Source of the DNA: Paenibacillus pinisoli
Lineage (GTDB): Bacteria > Bacillota > Bacilli > Paenibacillales > Paenibacillaceae
Direction of reading: 5' to 3'
NCBI RefSeq assembly: GCF_003605435.1
Contig: NZ_QXQB01000002.1
Span: forward strand, 744,001 to 808,000
Length of the DNA stretch: 64,000 bases
Every line of letters begins with the position of its first letter. The stretch's first letter is position 1. Made by a program: the position numbers and the translations under genes. A model generated the notes under the pieces. It was not told where the DNA came from, made no database searches, and was given only the letters and a program-made list of their open reading frames with translations. This document shows positions 16,099-24,846 of the stretch, piece after piece.

Positions 16099-17109
16099 TT
16101 ACGACTTCGCCATCAGCTTCGGCAGTTCCCCCACCAGCCATTCACGCGAAGTGGCGTCGCTTGACGCTTTGTTAATTGGCAATTCATAGACATAACCGTT
16201 CTTCACCGCCGGAAGCCCGCTCCAAAGCGCGCTATCCAGCAATGCTTTCGTATCCGCCTGCGCTTCCTCCGACTCCGGCGTCAACACGAATATGCGGTCC
16301 CCTGCAAATTCGGCAAGCTTCTCCATCGAAATTTCGACGAATCCGACGCCCTCGCTCATAGCGCTGCTTATTGGTTCAGTCATTTTGAAGCCGCCTTCGC
16401 TGTAGAGCAGCTGCGGCAATCCGGCGGCTAACATAACAAATAGCCGATTGCCTGGATAGAACGTAATGACCGAAGCCGTCTCCTCTCCTCCTACGCCGAT
16501 CTCGTGAAGAGACTTCCACATACCCGTCTCCTGCTGCTTGTAGTTATCCAGCCATTCTTGCGCTTCCTTCTCTTTGCCCAGCAGCTTGCCAAGCGTAGTC
16601 AGACGCTCAGGCAGCGGAGCGAACGAATCGAAGGTCACTGTCGGAGCAACCTTGGACAGCTGCTCGTATTGCGCTTCGTCGCTGTTGGCAAAGATGATGA
16701 GATCGGTATTCAGCTCCAATGCTTTCTCTACGTTAATCGGGAATCCCACATCTTCTGCATTCGCCATTCTATCCTCGAAAGAAGAGCCTTTAATGCTCTG
16801 TCCCAAAATGCCAACAGGCATAACATCAAGCGCCAGCAAATCTCCGGTTGTCTCCGAATGGAAGATGATGCGCTCCGGATTGCTAGGCACCTCGACGTCA
16901 TGTCCGGTCCAATCCTTGAACATGCGAACTTTAGAAGCCTCTTCTGTACCCACGACTTTTTCCCCGTCAGTCGTAACTGGCGTTGCAGAAGGCTTATTCA
17001 CCGAGTTTGTATTCGCTGTGTTGCCGCATGCGCTTAATGCAAGCGCCGCGAGAGCCGCCATCATCATGAGCTTCCATGGCTGCAAGCGGCGGTTATCCTG
17101 CTGATTCAT
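16099..17109 (-). CDS. Iron-siderophore-binding lipoprotein, FeuA-like
   Basis: A 336-residue extracellular solute-binding protein of the FecB/FeuA type. A signal peptide with lipobox LSAC places the lipid-modified cysteine at C28. The mature domain runs from about residue 65 (KDWTGHDVEVPSNPERIIFHSE) and binds a ferri-siderophore for an ABC importer. No permease or ATPase gene is in the window, so the rest of the importer is elsewhere. AGGGG precedes the ATG. A Fur box in an extended palindrome lies 32 bp upstream, so it should be repressed when iron is plentiful. Confidence 0.92.
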   Translation of the reverse strand: MNQQDNRRLQPWKLMMMAALAALALSACGNTANTNSVNKPSATPVTTDGEKVVGTEEASKVRMFKDWTGHDVEVPSNPERIIFHSETTGDLLALDVMPVGILGQSIKGSSFEDRMANAEDVGFPINVEKALELNTDLIIFANSDEAQYEQLSKVAPTVTFDSFAPLPERLTTLGKLLGKEKEAQEWLDNYKQQETGMWKSLHEIGVGGEETASVITFYPGNRLFVMLAAGLPQLLYSEGGFKMTEPISSAMSEGVGFVEISMEKLAEFAGDRIFVLTPESEEAQADTKALLDSALWSGLPAVKNGYVYELPINKASSDATSREWLVGELPKLMAKS

Positions 17110-17140
17110 ATCAAATCCCCTTTTCCCTTATTCATAGTAA

Positions 17141-17155
17141 TGATAATCATTATCA
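17141..17155. promoter_or_regulatory. Fur box upstream of the FeuA-like gene
   Basis: TGATAATCATTATCA, identical to the box at 16007-16021. It is embedded in a longer imperfect palindrome (17133-17160) flanked by CATAGT and ACTATG. Confidence 0.93.
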
Positions 17156-17259
17156 CTATGCCAGTATAGGCGGGGATGCTTGTTTCAACAATGGACATTT
17201 TGAAAAGGCCTATTTGGTTTTGGATAAATGAATTTTAAATATGCGCAGTCCTTTCCGGT

Positions 17260-17406
17260 AGTATACATCCATATGAAGGGTTCCCCCGGGAAGAGCTGCA
17301 GCGCAGGTTAGTTTGATGGTTACTAAAAATTATACTTGTTACTCTAAAGAGTCACGCTAACGGCGAACCGGATGCTCGTTCGATAGAACGAAGGTCCGGT
17401 TTTTTG
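17260..17406 (+). ncRNA. Candidate structured small RNA, plus strand
   Basis: This gene-free stretch ends in a strong plus-strand terminator but has no plus-strand gene before it. Upstream of the terminator, GGTTAG near 17306 can pair with CTAAC near 17357-17361, enclosing a short hairpin ACTCT-AA-AGAGT. The promoter of the following ABC operon (17439-17494) lies downstream of the terminator, so this is not that operon's leader. A separate small RNA, possibly under the nearby Fur box, is one reading; the 5' end is not defined. It does not match any riboswitch class I know. Confidence 0.35.
17366..17406 (+). terminator. Orphan Rho-independent terminator, plus strand
   Basis: AACCGGA (17366-17372) pairs with TCCGGTT (17395-17401) and an inner CGTTC-GATA-GAACG hairpin stacks within. 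Six T follow. Confidence 0.88.
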
Positions 17407-17438
17407 TTGCCCAAACCACCCCATGCATTGTACGCAAG

Positions 17439-17494
17439 CTATCAATTACATAGCCAATTTTGTATTGGATTGGTTGATTTATCACTGGTACAGT
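17439..17494 (+). promoter_or_regulatory. Shared LysR-type promoter element, Ssu-like ABC operon
   Basis: CTAT-N7-ATAG (17439-17453) is a T-N11-A dyad of the LysR type. TATTGGA (17463-17469) begins 24 nt after its first base and overlaps the -35. The -10 TACAGT (17489-17494) follows after 19 nt. The same architecture recurs at five other units of the island. Confidence 0.75.
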
Positions 17495-17558
17495 AGTAGC
17501 AATATGCAACATATCTTAGTGGAATAGTATGAATTTTGCGAAAGGAGTGGATCTAACG

Positions 17559-18359
17559 TTGCATGAAGGTACTCCCATTTTGTCGTTTGAAGGCGTCACT
17601 GTAGCATTCAAAAGTCCCGGTCACTCCGCAGATCGTCCCGTCTTGAGCCGGCTGAAGCTGACCGTGGATGAGGGAGAATTTATATGCCTGCTCGGCCCCA
17701 GCGGCTGCGGGAAGACGACTCTTCTTAATTGCGTAGCCGGATTCCAGCCTTATGAAGGCAACATCTATTACAACGGTGCCCGGATCGAGAAGCCCGGCAA
17801 GGAGCGCGGCGTTGTGTTCCAGGAATATGCCCTGTTTCCCTGGTTTACTGTAGAACAGAATGTGGAGTTCGGCCTGCGAGTGAACGGCGTCCAAGCTTCG
17901 GAGCGCAAGGAACGCGCCCGCCATTATATTGAGATGGTCGGACTGGCCGGCTTCGAGAAGCATTATCCCGGCAAGCTGTCCGGCGGTATGAAGCAGCGGG
18001 CGGGGCTTGCAAGAGTGCTTGCCAATGAGCCTGGCATATTGCTTATGGATGAGCCTTTCGCCGCGCTTGACGAGCAGACGCGCGAGAAGCTGCAAGCCGA
18101 GCTGCTTGGCCTGTGGGAGCAACAGCGCAAAACCTGCCTGTTCGTCACCCATAGCATTCAAGAGGCCGTCTACCTCGCCGACCGGGTCATTGTCCTGCAG
18201 CCGAATCCTGCCCGCATCGCGCTCGATCTTCGCATCGATCTGCCAAGATTGCGCAATCGCCATGACGAGAGGCTGCTTCAGTTCCAGTCCCGCATTAGTG
18301 ATGCTTTGCGAGAAGGAGAGCGCCCGTATGGAGAACACCTATCCGTCATTACCGCATAA
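17559..18359 (+). CDS. ssuB: ABC transporter ATPase, NitT/TauT/Ssu type
   Basis: About 266 residues. It has Walker A GPSGCGKTT (46-54), the Q-loop in VVFQEYALFPWFTVEQNV, signature LSGGMKQRAGLARVL, Walker B ILLMDEPFAALDEQ and the H-loop VTHSIQEA. It energises import of a sulfonate-, nitrate- or aromatic-type solute with the permease and lipoprotein that follow. TTG 17559, eleven bases after AAAGGAG, is preferred to ATG 17529, which has no ribosome binding site. Its 3' end overlaps the permease gene by 32 bp. It is transcribed from the shared element at 17439-17494. Confidence 0.88.
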   Translation: MHEGTPILSFEGVTVAFKSPGHSADRPVLSRLKLTVDEGEFICLLGPSGCGKTTLLNCVAGFQPYEGNIYYNGARIEKPGKERGVVFQEYALFPWFTVEQNVEFGLRVNGVQASERKERARHYIEMVGLAGFEKHYPGKLSGGMKQRAGLARVLANEPGILLMDEPFAALDEQTREKLQAELLGLWEQQRKTCLFVTHSIQEAVYLADRVIVLQPNPARIALDLRIDLPRLRNRHDERLLQFQSRISDALREGERPYGEHLSVITA

Positions 18360-19152
18360 GGGTGTACGGCCTTCCTTAAGAAAACGGCTGCTGCCGATTG
18401 GAAGGAGAGCTTGGACACGGCTGCTCATCAAGCTGTCTGGGCTGGCTGTGCTGCTGCTTGCTTGGGGGCTCATTACCGGACTAGGCTATGTCGCTCCTTC
18501 CCAACTCCCCAGCCCGATTGCTACGCTTCAGACGATGTCGCACATGCTGGGGGACGGCTCGCTCGTCGTTCATGCGCTGTCCAGCCTGAAGCGCGTATTC
18601 CTCGGCTTCGCCGTTGCCTTCGCCATTGCGCTCCCGCTGGGGCTTATGCTTGGCTCCTCCCGTCTTTTGCGGGATGCGATCAATCCCATTGTCGAGCTGC
18701 TGCGGCCCATTCCGCCGCTTGCCTTCATCTCTCTTGCCATCCTGTGGCTTGGCATCGATGAATGGTCGAAAATATCCATTATTATATACGGCGCCTTCTT
18801 CCCCCTACTGCTCAATATTACGGGCGGGATCAGTCAGGTCGACCCCGTGCATATCCGCGCTGCGCAATCGCTAGGTGCCGGCAAGCTGCATATCTTCTGG
18901 CATGTTACGCTGCGCGCCGCCATCCCGAATATGATGATCGGTATCCGCTCGGGAATGGGCATGGCTTTTATATGCTTGGTTGGCTCCGAGCTGATTGCGG
19001 CGAACGAAGGGCTGGGCTTCCTTATCCAGGAAGGGCGTTACATGTTCAAAACCGATCAGGTGCTGGTCGGCATGATTACCATCGGCATTATCGGCTATTT
19101 CATTAACTTGCTGCTGACCACGCTGGAGAAGCTTCTGCTGCGTTGGAAATAA
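18328..19152 (+). CDS. ssuC: ABC transporter permease, NitT/TauT/Ssu type
   Basis: A 274-residue inner-membrane subunit with about six helices. The EAA-like loop that contacts the ATPase reads IRAAQSLGAGKLHIFWHVTLRAAIPNM in the second half. The start is ATG 18328, nine bases after AAGGAG and inside the end of the ATPase gene, so translation is coupled. It forms a complete importer with the flanking ATPase and lipoprotein; substrate class as for those. Confidence 0.9.
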   Translation: MENTYPSLPHKGVRPSLRKRLLPIGRRAWTRLLIKLSGLAVLLLAWGLITGLGYVAPSQLPSPIATLQTMSHMLGDGSLVVHALSSLKRVFLGFAVAFAIALPLGLMLGSSRLLRDAINPIVELLRPIPPLAFISLAILWLGIDEWSKISIIIYGAFFPLLLNITGGISQVDPVHIRAAQSLGAGKLHIFWHVTLRAAIPNMMIGIRSGMGMAFICLVGSELIAANEGLGFLIQEGRYMFKTDQVLVGMITIGIIGYFINLLLTTLEKLLLRWK

Positions 19153-19173
19153 ACTACTTTGGAGGCTATTGCT

Positions 19174-20289
19174 ATGTTTAAGAAACGTCAATCGAACTTA
19201 TCCTTTCTTATCCTGCTATTCGTTGCATTTACGGTACTGCTCGCCGCATGCGGAAGCAGCACCAAGCCGGCTCCATCGGCATCGACGCAGCCGTCCGTAT
19301 CTCCTTCTCCTTCGGCTCCTGCCGCTACTACTGAGCCGTCCGAGCCGCCTGCGCCAGCTCTGGAAACGACCAGTCTCTCAATCGGCACGGCGCGCGATAC
19401 GCAATTGTCTCCGCTCATTGTAATCGCAAGCGAAGAAGGTTACTTCAAGGAGGAAGGCCTGGAGGTCAAAATCGAGTTGTTCGCTGCCGGTCCCGATGTT
19501 ACTGCCGCATTAGGCTCGAAGAGCATCCAGCTCGGATCTTCCGGCGACATTCCGCCGATTATTGCCAAGGCTTCCGGCCTGCCGATCGAGATTATCGCCC
19601 AGCAGGCAGACATATCCGGCGTGCAGACGTTGGTCGTCAATCCGGATAAAATCAAAACGCCCGCTGACTTGAACGGCAAGAAAGTTGCCTATGTCCCAGG
19701 TACAGTATCCGAAGCCTTCTTCCTCCGTATCGTGGAGAAATATGGCGTTGACGCCACATCGATCGAGCCGTTCAAGATCGGTCCGACCGAGCTGGTGCCC
19801 GCCTTCCAGGCAGGCAATATCGATGCCTTCGTCATCTGGCAGCCTGTAGCTCTGAATGGCGTCAAGAGCGGCGGCGTTGCGCTCCTGACCGGCAAGGAAT
19901 CTCATGTGCCAGGCGAGGAAGGACCTCAGCAGCTGATCCACTCGTATTCCGTCCTGATCGGCCATAGCGACTTTGCAGACAAACACCCCGAGACAGTCAA
20001 AGCCGTGCTGCGCGCGCTGAACAAGTCTGTCGGCTTTATTCAATCGAATCCAGATGAGGCAGCTGCACATATCGCAAAAACACTGGGGCAGGATGCTGCC
20101 GATATTAAAACCTTGATTGCGCTGAATCACTATGCGCTTGATCTGACACCTGAGCTGACCGGTGCGCTGGAGACCATCTCAAAGTTCCTGCTGGATAACG
20201 AGAAAATTAAGGAAGTGCCGGACTTCAACACGTTTATCGATACCTCCTATTTGAAGGCTGTTGATCCCGGACTTGTTACAATCCCGTAA
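19174..20289 (+). CDS. ssuA: Solute-binding lipoprotein, NitT/TauT/SsuA type
   Basis: A 371-residue lipoprotein with lipobox LLAAC (C26), then a long Pro/Ser/Thr-rich tether to about residue 68. A NMT1/SsuA-like binding domain follows, from SIGTARDTQLSPLIVIASEEGYFKEEGL onward. Family members bind sulfonates, taurine, nitrate or pyrimidine precursors. GGAGG eight bases before ATG 19174 fixes the start. A strong hairpin terminator follows. Confidence 0.9.
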   Translation: MFKKRQSNLSFLILLFVAFTVLLAACGSSTKPAPSASTQPSVSPSPSAPAATTEPSEPPAPALETTSLSIGTARDTQLSPLIVIASEEGYFKEEGLEVKIELFAAGPDVTAALGSKSIQLGSSGDIPPIIAKASGLPIEIIAQQADISGVQTLVVNPDKIKTPADLNGKKVAYVPGTVSEAFFLRIVEKYGVDATSIEPFKIGPTELVPAFQAGNIDAFVIWQPVALNGVKSGGVALLTGKESHVPGEEGPQQLIHSYSVLIGHSDFADKHPETVKAVLRALNKSVGFIQSNPDEAAAHIAKTLGQDAADIKTLIALNHYALDLTPELTGALETISKFLLDNEKIKEVPDFNTFIDTSYLKAVDPGLVTIP

Positions 20290-20321
20290 TCGACTGCAAA
20301 CTGGACATCATCATATGAGAT

Positions 20322-20394
20322 GAACAAAAAAACCGTTCCTTTCGTAAATGGCGAGTCACACTGCCATCTGCGAAGGAACGGTTTCTCTTTGTTC
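20322..20394. terminator. Bidirectional terminator between convergent operons
   Basis: AACCGTTCCTTTCG (from 20331) pairs with CGAAGGAACGGTT (to 20383), with an inner ATGGC/GCCAT stem and outer GAACAAA/TTTGTTC arms. The minus-strand side has seven T, the plus-strand side TTTCTCTTTG. It ends both the Ssu-like operon and the asnB-to-cupin operon. Confidence 0.9.
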
Positions 20395-20400
20395 AGTTAT

Positions 20401-21216
20401 TTATTCCGGATTGACGACCTCTGGCGATACGCCTGCAAAGGTGTAGAAGCTGGCATCAAACGGCGTCGGTCCGCCTGTCGTCACGAATCTGGCCGCACCT
20501 TCGCCGGTGTATAGATTGCGAGTACCGTGGAAGATACCCTGCGGCACATAAAGCAGATCGCCCGCCTCGAACGGATGCCATTCCCCATTCAAGTGGATTT
20601 CGCCCTTACCCTCCACGCCGATGAACAGCTCACTGGAATGCGGATGCTGGTGAACGGCAAAGCTTTGGCCCGGCTCCTGGATGCCGCAATGCAGCGACAG
20701 CCTGGCGCTGCCGGTGCCCGGCCAGAACAGGAAGTTCATATTGGCCGGATTGGTGATGGTTTGCGACGGATCGTTGCCTGTGAATCCTTTCAGTTGAGTC
20801 TCGTCGTTATACAGATGATTGAACAGCCTTGGCTTCGATGCCGCCAGCGACCCTGCTGGCAACTCCGTCTGCCAAATGTACAGCGTGATCTCCTCCCCTT
20901 GATCCGCCTTCACCTCATAATCGGTACCAGACGGCGCATACAAGGCGGAAGACGCCTCTAAAGAGCTTGTTGCCTCGCCTACGCGCGCGCTGCCTTTGCC
21001 CCTCCATATAACGCCCACGACTTCCTGGGCTTTCCCCTTCTCGCAGCTGCTCCAGGTGCCGCCCGGCTTAATGCGGACGACCAGCCCCTTGACCAGCGCC
21101 GCACCCTTCTCTTCATTCACTGGAATCGCGACCAGCAATTCGCCCCGATCCTCCCAATTCAATTCCGACCACCTAATGACTGCGCCGGATGTTAACGGTT
21201 TTGCTGCTGTTGTCAT
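20401..21216 (-). CDS. Bicupin protein
   Basis: A 271-272-residue protein with two cupin barrels (roughly 20-125 and 150-265). Only the C-terminal barrel keeps a clear metal site: VHQHPHSSELFIGVEGKG with a later PQGIFHG histidine. The layout resembles ureidoglycine aminohydrolase-type and dioxygenase-type bicupins, but neither assignment can be made safely. AAGGAGG precedes two adjacent ATG codons (21219 and 21216). It is the last gene of the asnB-prpF-acyl-CoA dehydrogenase-amidohydrolase-cupin operon, just before the shared terminator. Confidence 0.75.
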   Translation of the reverse strand: MTTAAKPLTSGAVIRWSELNWEDRGELLVAIPVNEEKGAALVKGLVVRIKPGGTWSSCEKGKAQEVVGVIWRGKGSARVGEATSSLEASSALYAPSGTDYEVKADQGEEITLYIWQTELPAGSLAASKPRLFNHLYNDETQLKGFTGNDPSQTITNPANMNFLFWPGTGSARLSLHCGIQEPGQSFAVHQHPHSSELFIGVEGKGEIHLNGEWHPFEAGDLLYVPQGIFHGTRNLYTGEGAARFVTTGGPTPFDASFYTFAGVSPEVVNPE

Positions 21217-21303
21217 CATTATTCCTCCTTCAAAATGGATAGTTTGGGCAAGCAAGCAAAGATTCTCTGGCTTGCCGCACTGTCTTGTGTCCTCCCATAA
21301 AGC

Positions 21304-22722
21304 TTAAGCCAACACGCGATAAGGACTTCCCGCCGTACGTCCGAAGGCATCAGGAAGCTCCCGCCGAAGAGGGATTCGCTCTCCGATTTCCTCGCCGAAC
21401 TGCCCTCTGTCGTATACCACATGCCCCCTGACAATTGTCACTAACGCTTCTCCTTCCAGCTCCAATCCTTCATAAGCCGACCAGCCGCTTCCTGACAGCA
21501 CGCGCTCAGTGGTCACCGTCCACTTCTTCTCGTCGTCCACAATCAGGAGATCGGCATCCAGTCCCGCTTCAATGCTGCCTTTCTGATGATCGAGGCCAAA
21601 GCGGAGAGCAGGTCCTGCCGCAAGCAGTCTTGCTGCCGTTAGCAGCCGCTCTTCTCTGGTCAAAGCGGGAAGATTCCGCTTCAGTCCAGTCAACAAAGCG
21701 GGCAGAAGCTCTTGAACGCCGGGCAGACCCGGCGGCGCATCGTGGAAGGCGAAGCTCTTTTCCGCTATCGAATGCGGCGCATGGTCGCTGCCAACCGACG
21801 TCAGCGTACCGTGAGCGATGGACTGCCATAACCTTTCCCGATCTCTCGGCTCCCTGATGGCGGGACTCAGCTTTGCCCTTGTCCCTAGCGGTTCAGCGCT
21901 TGCGTGATCGAACCATAATTGATGCGCGGTCGTCTCGTACGTGACGGGGTAGCCTGCCGCTGCTGCCGCGTCCAGCAAATCCGCTTCTTCAGCCGACGAT
22001 ACATGCAGCACGTGGACGGAAGTGCTATGCTTGCGGACAAGCCGAAGCGTCCGCGCGACAGCAGCAATGGCACCTATACGCGGATATGCCGCCTCGTAAT
22101 TCGTCAAGCCGGACGGCTCGTAGCGAGTCTGGCGGAACAGCCGCAGCACAAAGTCATCCTCTGCATGCAGCGTCAGCAGAATGCCTTTGTCTGCAGCCAG
22201 CCGGAATATATAATCCAGCTCCACCTCGTCGTCAATAATGTGCTTCGCTGTGTGATGCCCGGTCAGAAACAGCTTTATGCTTGCCGCTTCCCCGCGGGAC
22301 AGCGCCTGCAGCGCTCCCGCCTTGCCTGGTGCGACTCCAATGTGGAAGCCGTAGTCGACATACGACTGGCCGTGCACAAGGGCCGCCTTCTGCCGCAGCC
22401 TGTCCACCGTATCGGTATACGGGTTCGTATTGGGCATATCCAGCACCGTAGTCACACCTCCCGCTGCCGCCGCCTTTGAAGCCGAATGCCAATTCTCCTT
22501 ATGCTCATAGCCCGGCGTTCGGAAGTGCACATGCGAATCGATAAGTCCCGGCAGCACGTATCTCTCTTCCACATCGATCGTGCGGTTCGCTGCTGCCTCT
22601 TCATCCTGCTTCAGCAGCTTCGCGATTTTCCCGTCCCGGACAGCGATTCCGCCATGAAGGATGCGGTCGCGATAGACGATGCGGGCATTCGTTACGATCA
22701 GATCATACACGGTCCCGCTCAT
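21304..22722 (-). CDS. Cyclic amidohydrolase, allantoinase/dihydropyrimidinase family
   Basis: A 472-residue binuclear metallohydrolase. Ligands are all visible: H64 and H66 in DSHVHFR, carboxylated K150 in ASIKLFL, H186 in LTLHAED, H240 in VLHVSS and D313 in GSDHAPH. It would open a cyclic amide such as allantoin, a hydantoin or a dihydropyrimidine. No other allantoin-pathway gene is nearby apart from the poorly assigned bicupin, so AllB proper is uncertain. Its ATG overlaps the stop of the acyl-CoA-dehydrogenase-like gene (ATGA), with GGGAG eight bases upstream. Confidence 0.87.
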   Translation of the reverse strand: MSGTVYDLIVTNARIVYRDRILHGGIAVRDGKIAKLLKQDEEAAANRTIDVEERYVLPGLIDSHVHFRTPGYEHKENWHSASKAAAAGGVTTVLDMPNTNPYTDTVDRLRQKAALVHGQSYVDYGFHIGVAPGKAGALQALSRGEAASIKLFLTGHHTAKHIIDDEVELDYIFRLAADKGILLTLHAEDDFVLRLFRQTRYEPSGLTNYEAAYPRIGAIAAVARTLRLVRKHSTSVHVLHVSSAEEADLLDAAAAAGYPVTYETTAHQLWFDHASAEPLGTRAKLSPAIREPRDRERLWQSIAHGTLTSVGSDHAPHSIAEKSFAFHDAPPGLPGVQELLPALLTGLKRNLPALTREERLLTAARLLAAGPALRFGLDHQKGSIEAGLDADLLIVDDEKKWTVTTERVLSGSGWSAYEGLELEGEALVTIVRGHVVYDRGQFGEEIGERIPLRRELPDAFGRTAGSPYRVLA

Positions 22723-23828
22723 GAGATTAGCTCCCTTCCGATAATTTCCCGGGCGAGCCGGTTCACCGGCCCCATGAGCGAGACGGCTCTGGCATCGCGC
22801 AGCAGGCGCTCGATTTTTTTCCCGCGCACATAACCGGAGCCTCCAATAATCTGCTGGGCTTCGCGGACGATTCTTTCGCTGGACTCGGAAGCGAAGATTT
22901 TGGACTGGTAGGCAATCTGGCTAAGCCGGTCGCCCCCTTCCTTCGCCGCAACCTTCTCCACCAGCGCGCGGACCGCTTCGAGCTGCATATGCAGGTCAGA
23001 CAGGGCCGATTGCAGCAGAGGATTGGCTTGCTGGCCTCTCGCGAGCACTTGCTCCAGCGCCAGAGCATAAGCCGCTTCACTAATGCCAAGCGACACCGAA
23101 CCCAGCGTCAGCCCGCACTCGCGAATGCCGTTAATGACTCTTGGCGCTCCTCCCAGCGGTCCAATCAACTGCTCGCTTGCTACCTCGCAATGATGCAAAT
23201 GGATGAAGCCGGTGGAGGAGCCTCTCATGCCGGACAAATTCGTATCCGCATCGGCGGAAATCCCCTGCGTCGTCTCGATCAGGAAAAACGATTGTCCCGA
23301 ATTGCCGTACAGCGACCCAGAGTCTCCTGTTCCCGTCTGAACCAGCACCAGGTACAGATCCGCAAGTCCGGCCCCGGTCGTAAATGATTTGACGCCTCCG
23401 ATGATCCAGCTGCCGTCCCCTTTCCGCTCCGCTATTGTCGCAATATTCTGTTTATTTGCTCCAGCACCAGTCTCTGACCAAGCCGATGCAGCTAGCCATT
23501 GCCCATTCGCAAGCTTAGGCAAGTAGTCCGTTCGCTGCTTCACGCTGCCCCATTCCAGTATTCGGGATACGACGGAGAAATGCTGGAATACGATAATGGC
23601 GATCGACGGATCAATGGATGCAATAGAAGCGATGAGTCTGCCAGCAAATAGAGAGTCTTGGCCGAGCCCTCCATACTCCTCCGGAACGAGGCTGCCCAGA
23701 AATCCGGATGCCTTCAGCGCATCAAGCGATTCTTGCTGCGTATGGCCAGTCTCGTCAGCCAAAGCGGCGTAGCGTTCCAGCTCTTCCAGCAATGATTCTA
23801 TGCGTACACCTTGCGTTGCAACTCCCAT
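22719..23828 (-). CDS. Acyl-CoA dehydrogenase-fold flavoprotein
   Basis: A 369-residue protein of the acyl-CoA dehydrogenase superfamily: a helical N-terminal domain (VPEEYGGLGQD near 53-63), a middle beta domain (AWSETGAGANKQNIAT) and a C-terminal helical domain (IIGGSGYVRGKKIERLLRDARA). The superfamily also contains flavin-dependent monooxygenases that act on sulfur or nitrogen compounds with reduced FMN, such as DszC. An FMN reductase gene in the same predicted regulon makes that role worth considering. AAAGGAG is ten bases before the ATG; the 5' end overlaps the PrpF-like gene by 31 bp. Confidence 0.85.
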   Translation of the reverse strand: MGVATQGVRIESLLEELERYAALADETGHTQQESLDALKASGFLGSLVPEEYGGLGQDSLFAGRLIASIASIDPSIAIIVFQHFSVVSRILEWGSVKQRTDYLPKLANGQWLAASAWSETGAGANKQNIATIAERKGDGSWIIGGVKSFTTGAGLADLYLVLVQTGTGDSGSLYGNSGQSFFLIETTQGISADADTNLSGMRGSSTGFIHLHHCEVASEQLIGPLGGAPRVINGIRECGLTLGSVSLGISEAAYALALEQVLARGQQANPLLQSALSDLHMQLEAVRALVEKVAAKEGGDRLSQIAYQSKIFASESSERIVREAQQIIGGSGYVRGKKIERLLRDARAVSLMGPVNRLAREIIGRELIS

Positions 23829-24841
23829 TCGTACGTTGCTCCTTTCTTAAACGGTAGCGCTCCAAGCAGGCGCACGTTTTTTTCAGAAATGCTGCTATAT
23901 AGCAAATAATCCGTCAGCTTGCCACCCGTCGTAGCGGTCGAGATATAAGTGCTTCCGCCTTTCGTGCTTACTCTTAGCCGATAGCCTGCCGCACTCGCGC
24001 TTCCAATCAGCCGCTGCACAACCGTGCCCTCAATAGCGGCAGCCGCTCCAATGCAAGCCGCTCCGGTAAGCGCAATCGTCGGATGCCAGGTCGGGATGGA
24101 GATCGCCCTGAACGAGATCGTGTCCGGTTCATAGCTGGCGATAGCCGCCACCTTCGGAAAGACGCCATCCGGATTCCAGCCCAGCAGCTGCGCCGCTGAT
24201 CTGCGAATCGCATTAAGACGATCCAGCGTATCGCCTCCCGTCTCGAACAGCTCCCCCTCCGACTGAATGCCAAGATCCGCAGCTTGTACGAACACATAAG
24301 GATTGCCGGAGGATACAATCGATGCCTCATAATCACCGAACGGTGTAGCGAGCCGGTTCGTCAGAGCGCCGGATGGCAGCAGGCTGGCGAGCGACGTGCC
24401 GTCATCCGCGATGAAGTGCGCCGTGCAGTTCATGCCGGAGCGTACCGCATGATCAACCTCACAGACCAGGGAATCGCCGACGTTCTCTACAAAGACGCGA
24501 ACCCTCAGCCCCGGGCTGGCGCTTGGCAGCCAGCCCCACTTCATCGCGACTTGAATGGCAGCCAGAATGGAATGCCCGCAGCTGCCGGAATAATCGAATG
24601 AGACGGGATTGCCCGGCACAAGCTGGAAAAACAGATAGTTCAAATCGTACATAGGATGCTTGGACGGCCGGATTACCACAAATTTGGAGATGAATCCGTA
24701 TGGCCGCTCCTCATGGTCCAGATCGTCATGAATGTCCTTAAGAATCGGAATAATGGCATCAGGCGAAGCAGGCAACTCTATTCCATCAATAACGATGGAT
24801 GAAGACACGCTTCCCTCGGCATGAGCCAGATACGTCTGCAT
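23798..24841 (-). CDS. PrpF-family isomerase-like protein
   Basis: About 347 residues of the PrpF/4-oxalomesaconate tautomerase family, a diaminopimelate-epimerase fold with two similar halves. VSFDYSGSCGHSILAA is in the place of the first active-site loop, and ALTGAACIGAAAAIEGT in the second half marks the other. These enzymes shift double bases or bonds in unsaturated dicarboxylates such as aconitates or oxalomesaconate. GAGGGG is eight bases upstream of ATG 24841, six bases after the asnB-like stop. It implies an unsaturated carboxylic intermediate in the pathway. Confidence 0.82.
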   Translation of the reverse strand: MQTYLAHAEGSVSSSIVIDGIELPASPDAIIPILKDIHDDLDHEERPYGFISKFVVIRPSKHPMYDLNYLFFQLVPGNPVSFDYSGSCGHSILAAIQVAMKWGWLPSASPGLRVRVFVENVGDSLVCEVDHAVRSGMNCTAHFIADDGTSLASLLPSGALTNRLATPFGDYEASIVSSGNPYVFVQAADLGIQSEGELFETGGDTLDRLNAIRRSAAQLLGWNPDGVFPKVAAIASYEPDTISFRAISIPTWHPTIALTGAACIGAAAAIEGTVVQRLIGSASAAGYRLRVSTKGGSTYISTATTGGKLTDYLLYSSISEKNVRLLGALPFKKGATYEWELQRKVYA

Positions 24842-24846
24842 GTGAA

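Noticed and set aside
17260..17406. Guanidine-I (ykkC), TPP or SAM riboswitch before the Ssu-like operon
   Set aside because: None of the conserved core sequences of these classes is present, and the promoter of the operon lies downstream of this stretch.
20401..22722. Allantoin degradation pathway (AllB plus AllE)
   Set aside because: The metallohydrolase fits the superfamily but the bicupin has only one clear metal site, and no allantoicase, ureidoglycolate or uricase gene is present. A general call is safer.
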